A stretch of 64,000 nucleotides of DNA from Rostratula benghalensis (taxonomy: Eukaryota; Chordata; Aves; Charadriiformes; Rostratulidae). The DNA lies in the NCBI GenBank assembly GCA_013399305.1, contig VXAI01000442.1, forward strand, positions 310,135 through 374,134, read 5' to 3'. The position numbers and the translations under genes were made by a program. Shown in pieces: positions 29,101-39,000 of this stretch; positions within the stretch are counted from its first letter, which is position 1, and every line of letters begins with the position of its first letter. The notes under the pieces were generated by a model, which was not told the origin of the DNA, searched no databases, and saw only the letters and a list, made by a program, of their open reading frames with translations.

Positions 29101-32100
29101 GCTGCGTGGGGAGCTGGGCCTCGAATTGTGCTGCAGGTCTGGGTGGTCTCTTCCTCCATGGAAGTCAGTCTGTGTTTCCCTTCAGAACTGCTGAGCTGAG
29201 TCCCTGTGGTGGCCGTTCCTGCAGAAGGAGGAACAGGACAGCTCGGAGGGTATTGCTACCCGAGGGAAAAACGTGAGGGGTTATAAAACCCCTGGAGTGG
29301 TTGAGGATTTGGCCACGGGCAGGATGCAGAGAGATAAGCACTTGTCTTAGCCTGGCTCAGCACTTAACCTTGAAACCTCTCTCTGCTGCTGAGAGGGGAA
29401 GCGGTTGGGGGCTGTCTGGGCAAGTCAGGCTCCACAGTGGCTACGCTGGGGAGAGGTCAGGGGCTCAGCAGCCCTCTGACAGCTTAGCGATTAATTAGGC
29501 GGCGTGTTGGTTTTGGAGGGGATTCCAAGCCAGTCTCCTCAGGAAACGTTAGCTGGTAGAGCTCTTTTCAGGTGCCTGAGCCAAGAGGCAGTAGGAGAAT
29601 GAGGGGCTGGCTGCTAGTGTTGTGGGGCTCAGCAACCTGAGGCTCTCCAGGCTCATTCTCGGCATGTGAATTTGTGCTTACAGCTCCTTCAGTTTTCCAG
29701 CTGGGCTGGGGTTTCCCTGCTGACAGACAGCAATCCTCCCTGGGGAATTTTTGCCTGTCCCTCTCATCCCTGTCTAACCATGGGCTGGTGATAGGACCTG
29801 GGAAGGTCACCAACCTGAACTTACCCCCGGCCTCATTCCACCATGGGTCCTGAAGCCACAGCTTTCCTAGGGCTCTTCTCTCCTGTGAAGAGGAAGGATG
29901 CACAAGCATTTTGATAACTGGGGGGAAGTTTCTCTGAGGTCTGTAAATTTGCACCTTTCCCTCTCCTGCAAAGGTGCCCTTGGTCACACTCCAGCACCTG
30001 AGACAAGCCACAGAGATGGACCACCCAGACCTTCAGACCTTCCCTGTTACTCTGCTGAAGCCAAGCACAACAGCATATTCTTCACCCTAGGGCTGGTATT
30101 TGTTACCTCCGAGAGCCTCACAGCAGCTCTTCTTTCCTCACTTGTGGCAGGTCCAGGCCGATGGGACAGATGGAAACTGCATCACGTTTGTGTTGCATGA
30201 TGAGGACCACACACTGGGCAACTCCCTCCGATACATGGTGATGAAGAAGTAAGTGAAGCCTCGGTGGTGCTTGGCCTTGCTGAGGGTACCTCTGTCACCT
30301 CCTCTGGCCGCCTTCTTACCATCCTGCCTCTCAGTTGCTGCTGGAAAAAGGCAAACAATAGCTCTGTGTGCACCTCTTGGGCTCTTTATATTAGACATGG
30401 TGCTGAAGATCCCTCCCTTCACAACCACATCCCTTCATAGGAGTAACTTTTCCCCATTGCTGTTAGTGTCAGGACCCTGAGAGTGCTAATAGGCCTTACT
30501 GGACCTGACTGGCCACACCTGGGACCTCCACCCTCCCATGAGCCCTGTTTAAGCTCAGCTCAGGGCTTCTGGTCCCTGCTGAGCTGGGTTGTAGAGTGTG
30601 GGTCCCCAGATCAGCCTCCACTGGGCAGTGAGCTCCATTCACCTGCATGCTGCCCCAGGGACTGACTTTCTGACCTTCCTCAGCTCTTCCTCATCATTGC
30701 AAACCTGCTTAGGGATCACAGGGTAGTGTCTGACCCTTGTTACTGTCACCTGATGTGGCACTCACCTGCAGATTGACACCTTGGACCTGCTTCATCCCCA
30801 CAAACCTGCCCAGGGACAGGACTAGGTAGTGAAGCCACTTCCCTCTCAGCTGTTCTACTATTTGTGACTCCCAGCTCCCCATCCCTGAGGGATCAGCCAG
30901 CCCTCCATGCTCCTTGATGGTTAAATATGGAGGAAATTTAATGTCTGACATGTGAAAGACGTCTAAATGTCTTATTTGGCCCTGGGTAAGATGATGCACA
31001 GCTCCGTGTAAGCAGATGTGGTCAGGCAGTGTCTCCTTCTGGGACATGTGCTGTCGGAAAAGAAGGTGGGAACAGCCAGCATAAAGCAAATTGACCTTCT
31101 TTCCTCTTTGCATGGGGATGCAGGCATTGATGCTGGGAATTAATTAGCCCCATCAAAATGTACAAATAGGTTCACCTTGGTTGCCTGATTTTATTGATCT
31201 GGGCAGCGCTGAGGGTTTGTGAAGATCTGCTGGTAAGGACTGCAGCAGGGTGTTCGATGCCTCATCCTGAGTGCCAGTTGTGAATGTCATGTGGATTCCT
31301 CTGACAACTCGTTGTGACAAGAAAAAACAGGTTTCTGGCAAGGGGCTGTTCTTCCTGCTGGGTGCACCCACATTCTACAGCCAACCTCAGTTTAGGAAGG
31401 CAGATGCCACACAGCCTGCAAACCATCTCAGAAGATCCTTGCAGTGCCTTAGACCCCTCAGCCTCTTTCCCCCAGCAGAACAGCAGCAGGTTTGTGTGCA
31501 GGGAGGTTTCCAGCCTTCCCTGTCTGAACTCTGCCGGGCTGCCAGTGGAGCACTGGTGGTACCAGGATGGTGCCTACAATTGTGCCAGCCATGTCCTTCC
31601 CCTGCAAAGCTCCAGCTGCAGCTCGGGGGTGGACGGTGGTGTGTAAATACGGTAACACAGGGAGTTTCTCTTCAGCGTATCCCTCCCCTAAGACCCTCAG
31701 TCCTTTTAGAAACACCCAGCAGCTCTGGGGTGGCCTGAGCCTCCTACTGGCCTGAGGTTTGCTGCGGGCTGGGCTGGGTTTCATGACTCTCTGCCCTTCT
31801 CTTGCCCTCCTGCAGCCCCGACGTGGAGTTCTGTGGCTACTGCATCACGCACCCCTCTGAAAGCAAGATCAACTTCCGGATCCAGACCAGAGGTACGGGT
31901 GTGCGCCTTTCCTCCGGGGCCAGGGCCCTTCTTTGGTGGAACCCCCCCTGCTTTGGTCAGGTTTCCACCATGAGGCTTCTCTGCTCCTCACCTGGAGCTG
32001 CTGTGCCCCAGTCCCTCCCCAGCACCCCGACCCCTCCAGCTCAATCCAGCGCCCTCCATCCAGGCCCTTCAACCTCCCCAGCTTTTCTGCTGCCCCGAGG

Positions 32101-32960
32101 GATGGTGTTACTTCATTCTTTCCTCATGGGGCTGCTCCCTTCAGCATCAGATATGCAGAAGCCGCTTCCTGGAAGCAAGTATCTAACTTCTGCTTGCTGA
32201 CTCTTTAATGTCCTAAAAATGAATTAGTGCTCAGGCTGTTCTCCCTGCCAAGGGAACCCCTCCCCCATGGGGAAAGTGTCTGTGGTTCCTGCCCCGTGGC
32301 CACCCCACTGGGCTGAGCTCTCGGGCTGCTGGTGGTGGGCTGGGAGGAGAGAAGTGTGTGGGCTCCTACCCGGTGTAAGAGCCTCTCCCTGTCATGGGGA
32401 CTGCCCTTGGGTATGGTGGGAACAGTCATGGGCCTCAGAGCAATAGGGAGAGGGCTACCAACTCTTTTGGAAGTCACCTCCTGTGTCACTAGCACATATT
32501 CTCTCCTCAAGGGTCCCTTCCTGCTGTTGAGCCATTCCGGAAAGGGCTGAATGACCTGATGGGTGTTTGCCAACACGTGCTCAACACCTTTGAGGTGAGA
32601 CTGTTGCCTGAAGCGCTCAGGGGTCTCTTGGTCTCCAAGGGGACAGGAATGGGCCGAAACCTGTGCTGTAGGCACTTTTGACATGAAACCCTATAGTTTT
32701 TCCAGACGTTCTCTGCCAGACCCGTGCCGTGGCCTGGACTCCTTCCCCTTGCAGTTACTGGAAAGTGCAGTCACTGGAGCTCTCCCAGTGTCCCTCAGCC
32801 TCCCCAGGCACTGGGCAGAGAAGTCACAGCATGGCCCAGGGTGGTGGCATCCGTGGCTTATGACTCGCTAGGATATTTGCTGTTAACGTTTGTCTTTTGG
32901 TTTTACTTGCAGAAGAGCATGAAGGAGTACAGGGCCCAGAGGGAGGAAGAGATGCAGTAG
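25991..32960 (+). CDS. POLR1D: POLR1D, RNA polymerase I/III subunit RPAC2 (AC19)
   Basis: RPAC2 pairs with RPAC1 (POLR1C) to form the alpha-like assembly platform of RNA polymerases I and III in the nucleus. Exons are 25991-26029, 30151-30248, 31816-31892, 32512-32594 and 32913-32960 (stop TAG). All have GT/AG borders and consistent phases, totalling 345 nt (114 aa). The protein opens [18 protein letters not shown] and carries the RPB11/AC19 dimerisation fold signature: [20 protein letters not shown], then [24 protein letters not shown] and [14 protein letters not shown]. The ATG lies in a strong context (ggccATGG). It is shorter than the 133-aa human protein: the human N-terminal extension is absent, and the C-terminus after the conserved helix ends REEEMQ. 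The gene is head-to-head with VAMP7 and convergent with EDNRB2. A second POLR1D locus elsewhere in the genome cannot be excluded. Confidence 0.95.
26030..30150 (+). other. POLR1D: POLR1D intron 1
   Basis: About 4.1 kb. The first 100 bp are still CpG-rich. It contains one CR1 fragment at 28888-29066 with an internal (CCA)n run. No additional coding exon is recognised. Confidence 0.6.
28888..29066 (-). mobile_element. CR1 LINE 3' fragment with (CCA)n expansion
   Basis: Reverse CR1: gatcacggaatgctatgggg, ctggaagggacttctggaga, tcatctagtccaacccc, then a (CCA)n run at about 28943-28963, then gcaggttgcacaggaacgca and ccaccacctctctgggcag. Confidence 0.85.
30249..31815 (+). other. POLR1D: POLR1D intron 2
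   Basis: About 1.6 kb between exons 2 and 3. No repeat or extra exon is recognised. Confidence 0.6.
31893..32511 (+). other. POLR1D: POLR1D intron 3
   Basis: About 0.6 kb between exons 3 and 4; the exon 3 donor is GTACGG. Nothing else is recognised. Confidence 0.6.
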
Positions 32961-33150
32961 CATCTGGGTCTGGCTGTCCCCGTGGCTGTGTGTGACGCCT
33001 GTGTGTCAAATTCCCTGTGTCAAGAGTTTTAATTTGGTTGTGGGTTTGGGTGGGGTTTTTTGGGTTTGGTTTATTTATTATTTTTTTTAATGGCCTCTGA
33101 TGCAAACCTGTATTTTTCCTAATAATAAAGCTTATGAAGTTTGGTGGTGC
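32961..33150 (+). terminator. POLR1D: POLR1D 3' UTR and poly(A) signal
   Basis: A compact 3' UTR. AATAAA at 33124-33129 is followed by a GT-rich element (gtttggtggtgcagaggtgg) at the expected distance, so cleavage is predicted near 33145-33150. Confidence 0.85.
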
Positions 33151-34439
33151 AGAGGTGGTACAGCCATCGGCTGTCACAGGTGGGTGACAGCTAGAGAAGC
33201 AGCTCTTTCACTCTTCCATCTTATTTCTTTCCCTCTACAAGTGTCGTTGCTGTTTCCTGCCTGGGTTTTTCAGCTCTGGGGCACAGAATTACTCTGCCCC
33301 AGAGTCCACGGGGAGCAAAAGAAGTTCAGTGCTGGGTTAAAATCAAGCTTTTGGAGGGGCAGCACCCTCTCCTCATTTAAATCTTTTTGTGACTGGCACC
33401 AGCACAGTTGACCTCCACAACTGCCTCTTTTTTTTAACAGATTGCTATAAAACAATGCTCTGCTCATTTGGGGGGGCAGGGAGGGGATGAGAGGAATAGG
33501 AAAAACCTTTGCCTTTTTTTAACCCCCCTGAAGAGTGTGGACAAAGGCAAGCCCAGGGTGCTCCTGGTGAGTTGGGTTTAAAGGATGCGGTGCCGAAACC
33601 CCGTCCTTGTTGGGCTCTGCTGCCCACGCTCCAAGGGAGGGCCTTTTGTGGGGTGTAACACGGCGTGAAGTCACGGGAGTTTTCCAGTGTAGGACTGGGA
33701 AAAACATCTCTGAGGCTTGCTCCACACCGGAGGATGGCAGCTTGTCTCTTCTGCAGAGGTCTGCAGTTACCAAAGGAACCTGCTGACACTCAATTAAGTA
33801 TTTAGCAGACTTTGCAAGCTCCTGCTGCTTATTAAGAAACACCGGGAGATTTTTCCTTTCAAACACCACCATGTTTTATTAACACGGGGAGGAATGAGAG
33901 GGAGGACCTAAGCCACCAGGTTTTCTCTATCAAACCCTCCTGTCAAGTGGGAATTGACAGACTGGGTCCCTCTGAGAGGCTGGGGGGGGGGGTTGTGTGC
34001 CCAGGGCTTGGGCTGAGAAGCCAGATGAACCCCATCCTTTGAGAATAAGGCTCCTTTGCCCCATAGTCTGCTACTGTGGCTTCATCCCTGGTGGGTAACT
34101 GTTGTGGCTTTCATTTTGGCTAATCCTCCCTGGTCTGGTGTCCTCATGCTGATCCTGTTGGGTGGTTAAAGTGGGGTTTGACGTGGGGCTTGGGACACAG
34201 CAGGGAAGTTGCTCTGGAGGACTTTCTGTGTCCACTAAGAATGTGCAGCTGGTCCCAGGGTAGGGCAGAGCAGCAGAAGTTGCTGCAGAGAAATCTACTC
34301 TAGGGGGTAGGTGAGTTTCTGGAAGCTGGTTTAGATGTTGCTCAGTCTTTCTGGTTTTGTTGAAACACCTTTTGTCTTTCAGAAGCATAATTTGTTTGTA
34401 AAACGGTTGCATTTCAGTAAAAGCTAGGCTAAAAAACCA

Positions 34440-36060
34440 AAACCACCAAACAAACCCCAACACCTGGAAAATGGTTTTGCTTTATTTTCAGCTCTTTTCT
34501 CCCTTTTTCCTCTCTCCATGTTTTCCATGCTGGGATGAAAAGGGGAAGGAAGAAAGAGAGAGGTAAAAAATAGAAGAGAGACCAACAGAAAAATAATAAA
34601 AAACTTTCCCGTGTGGGTTTTCTTAAACTTTCGGCAAGAGATGTGAGCAGGAGGTTTTAGGGAGACGCTGGAAAAGCACTTGGGGACTAATTCTTTTAGC
34701 TTGTGAATCTGTGAAAACCCTTTGCTTTCGCTTGTCTCCAGCAGCTCTTGCAGCTGAGATCAGACCTTCCCCGTTGCCTTTTCCACCCAAGTCTGACCGT
34801 GGAGAGGGACAAACCTCTCTGTCCCCTCTGCAAATGGCGTGTGAGCCCTGCTGTCCCGGTGCTGTGGTCGAGAGAGGTCAAGGTCCAGCTGCCCCCTTGG
34901 AGCCTTGTTGGCAGGGGGGAGATTAATCCCAGGCATCAAAATGCCTCTCCCCCCAGCTTTTTTCCCCTTCAGAGCTGTGGTCTTGTGTGCGACCCCCCCT
35001 CCTAGGATCTGGTGGCTGAAGGAAGCTGTGGATTTTCCAACTCCTGAAGGCTGGATTCTCTTCTGGAAGGGCACCATCTCCAGGACCCTCTCCCTTGCAT
35101 CCTGCCTCAGGGAGAGAACTGGCCTCTTCCAGGTTAGGCAGGGGATTGGAAAAGTGAGAGCCTTGGTCCCAGCCTCATCTGGGTTTGAGCCATCTCTGCC
35201 TTCGCTTTCCTGGGCTCCCAAACCCTTCCCTGGAAGGATGAAGGCTCCTAGGATCAGCAATGGTGCTGGGCCACCAGGAGCTGGGGAGGGGGAGGCTGGA
35301 GCCGATGGTTTGGCCGGATGCTTCTGCTGAGGATGTCTGACCCCCTGAGCTGTGCGGTCACAATCACTTTCTTGTGCCAAACACGAGGTGGGCAGGCTGG
35401 GGCAGATTTTCCCAAGAAATGGTGAAGAGGAGGGGACTGGTAGGGCTCTCCAGCTCAGGTTGGTCGCACCGTGAAGGCAAGGTAGTGCATGTCTCTCCCT
35501 GCCATCAAGAGGGGGACATTTCAGGCCATTGATGGTCCACCAGATGTACCCGGTGCCCAGATCTTAGCCTGGTTCTGCCCAGGGACAAACTGTCCCAGCA
35601 ATGGGGGGAGGTGATAAGGGATGTTATCAAAGATTTTCTTTGGCTTTTTCAGCTGGAAATTGTCCCTCCCTTCCTCAACCCACATCCATCTCCAGGTGAC
35701 CACACCTGAGCTTTCCTTCCCTTTTCACACACATCTCCCCACCCCACGTTTCCACCCCAGACAAATGGCTGCAAGTCCTTGGTTTTCTTGCCAGGAAATC
35801 AAAAATCCTACAAGGATCTGAGTCCCCTTCCCCTTCTTCCCCTTCCTCCAGAGGTGACTCGGCCCAGAGGACGGATTGGTGTGGTTCAGAGCTAGTCCCA
35901 GGGGGTCGGTGAGATGCAGCAGCTCCTTCCAGGTGGGTCATGACACGAAGGCAAAAATGATTCAGGCCCAGCCAGGAAATGGCTGTGCGAGAGGAATGGC
36001 AGGGTCCTGCCCTCGTGGGCAACGGTGCCTTCTCCTCTCGGCCCCGCAGGTGGCATGGCT
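34440..36060 (-). terminator. EDNRB2: EDNRB2 3' UTR and poly(A) signal
   Basis: Minus-strand AATAAA at 34481-34486, followed downstream (34430-34465) by a strongly GT-rich sequence on the transcript strand, so cleavage near 34465 is likely. A second minus-strand AATAAA at 33875-33880 could give a longer form ending within about 750 bp of the POLR1D 3' end. Confidence 0.75.
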
Positions 36061-39000
36061 TTAGGAAGAGCTGTACTTGTTGCTCAAACGGGAGCTGCTC
36101 CGGTCCAGCCCGAGCTCCTGCCCATTGGCTTTCCACTTCCCAACAGAGCCCTTGTCGTCCGTCGGTGTGATGCTCAGAGCTGGCCTCTGGCACCAGCAGC
36201 ACAGGCAGGACTGCAGGGAGACAGGAGGGTGGAGAGAGGGGTTACAAGTGTGGGCTACGGGGGTAAAAGAGGAGGAAATATTCCCTGGCTGGCAAGTCAA
36301 CACCCACGGTGCCAAGTTGAGAATCCCGGCCCACGCTTCTTCTGAACCTTCCTGCCCAGCAGGTCTGCTGGGAGCAGGTTTTCCAAGACAGGGCTGGTGG
36401 GGTTTGGAAATGAAGATACCAAAATCTTGGGTATCTTGTGCAGTTGTGTTTTCCTACCCTTGGGGGACAGAGACTATGGGTGATGCTTAGCTGGGCTCAA
36501 CTCTTTTTGGCACAGCAGCTGAGAGGTGACTCCCATCCCATCCCATCCCATCCCATCCTCTTCCTTCCTCAGTGCTCCACTACTGCTGAAAATTATCTCT
36601 AAGACCTCTGAAGGGGTGTCAATCCTACCTGGAAGCAGTTCTTGAATTTCCGGCTGACGAAGTAGAGAGCCACGGGGTTGATGCAGGAGTTGAGGGAGGC
36701 CATGTTGATCCCAAAATAATCCATCACCAGGAGGAAACTGAGGCAAGAGGGGAGAGAAGAGGGTGGACATGTTGGAATCTCATTGAGTGAACTAAGGGAG
36801 GGCTTCCTCCTGCTTCCATGAAGGGCCAGTGACTGACACCATAAAGATGAGCCCAAAACCATCACTCCTGCAATTGGACAATTGCCCAATACTTTTTCTT
36901 ATGAGGAGAATTCCCTGAGGAAACCAGAAACATGAGATCTGATTTCCTCTCATGACTTTGATGCTCTCAAACTCAAGCACAGGAGCAGCATCTGGCCTGA
37001 ACTGGATTTTGGCGTGATGGGTAAAGAGAGGAGGGGAGGACAGGCACCTACCACGTGGCAGAAAGTGTGCACAGCCCTCAGATGTGCCCTGCCCAGGAGA
37101 CCTCTTTAACCCATAGCTCTACAGAGAGACTTCAAAATTTAGTTTCTTCCCCTCTTATGGTTCCCCACACCCTTTCTCTGTGCCTGTCAGGAGAGTGGTG
37201 CCATCTAGAAAAGGAGCTGCTGAAACAAGGTGTTTGGACGGCAACTCCAGCAGCCTGCAGTGAGCCCAGCAAAACTTTTGCTGGTGTCCACTGGGGCTCC
37301 CAGCACCATGCCCTCCTGCTGATGCCCCTACCTGAGCAGTTCACATCTGTTGGGGTCCGTCTGGTCATAGATGGTCTTTTTGAGGATGCGGCTGAGGTGG
37401 AGTGGCAGCCAGCAGAGCGCAAAGATCACCACGAGGCAGAACACGGTCTTGGCCACCTCCCGGCGCTGGGAAGAGAAGGTGGGTGGGGGAGAAGGGGTGG
37501 TCTGGCTGGGTGCTGGAGAGCAGGTGGAGCAATGCACCATCACCCCACCCTGAGCAAGGGCCCTTTGAGTAATTTCTGGTGAGGGTTGGGCACCCCTTTT
37601 GACTCCAAAGTACGACCTATAGGTCCCAACTCCTCCATCATGAGGAGGACCCCGAGATCCAGGCTGTAGGATGGGGTAGGGGGTTACCAGCAGCACAACA
37701 TGGACCAGATTCCTTCCCACCATTGCTCCTGGTGACTTTGCTGCGACATGGGGGCCTCATCCATCCACCCTTCACTCTATATTGTTGTGACAGCCTGTTG
37801 GTGTCCCTCAAGGGATCGTTCTGTGGGAGAGGACAGTCAACTATTCTTTTCCTTGCACCCTTTATCTGTGATTTGGCACATGGAGCATTTGGTCCACGTT
37901 GGTGTGACCTGGGCTGGCACGGCACGGCCAGAGATAAATGACCACAAGAAATGTAAAAACCAAGCTGGTCCGTGGCCATAAGGCTGGTGGCTTGGGTTGT
38001 CCCTGAGCGTGGAGGTTGTAGAGCTGAAAGCCCATCTCCCTGGTTTTAATCTGAGCATCTGCATCGATGTGCCAACGTCTGTTGGCGGCTGTGAGGCTGT
38101 GTCAGCTCATACCTGTCCTTTACAGGGGCAGGTCTGTGTCCTCCCCTTCGACAGCACACACTCACACACACACACTCTCACGCACTCACACACACACAGG
38201 GGAAATGCCACAGCTTCTACCCTCTTGCTCTCCTCACCCGTTTCATGTGGTCGTTCAGAGCAATCCTCATGCCATTCCTCTTGCTCAACATCTCACAGGA
38301 CATGAGGGTGTAGAAGATGCCGGTGCACACCAAGGGGAGGCAGAAATAGAAGCCGAAGAGCCACCAGTCCTTTACATCCCGATAGAACTGCGCGTAAAAG
38401 AAAGAGCGATGGGGAACTGGGGAGAGAGGGGGATATAACTGGGGGGATACAGCTGGGAAGAGGGCACCAGCTGCTGTGCTAAGGGGCATGTCCTGGTTCC
38501 GGGAGAGACGGGGTTAATTGTCCTCTGGTTCTAGCAGGGGCACAGGTATCCCACCCCCCGTCAACCATGCCCGGGGGAAGCCGGAGGGGGACAGGATGGG
38601 GAGGGGGACAGGAAGTGGGTGGTGGCAGCGCGCCGTCGGGGCCCGGTCCGGGGTGCGGTGGGTATTGTACTTCTTTATCCGTGTTACCCTCACTGTTTCG
38701 TTGTTCTGTTCAACTGCCTTTGTCCCAACCCGCCAGTTCTGCCTTTTTCTCTCAGTTTTGCCCTCCCGGCTGCGGAGGGGTTCCAGAAAGAGCAGCTGCC
38801 ACCTGGGGCTCCGTTGCCCTCTGAGGCCAAACCACGACAGTCCTCGGTCCCCAGTGCCTTGTCCCCCACCCCAGGGCTGGGCCACACGCGTAAGGTAAAG
38901 AAGCAGAGGCTGGTTTATATTTGGCTGCTGGTCCCATCTAGTGCTCTTGGGCAGGTACCGCTAGGAGCTGATTTGGTAGACTCAGTGGGTAATTTCTGAT

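Noticed and set aside
38489..38839. LTR as part of a complete provirus
   Set aside because: No second LTR and no gag, pol or env-like frame is found on either side within EDNRB2 intron 3.
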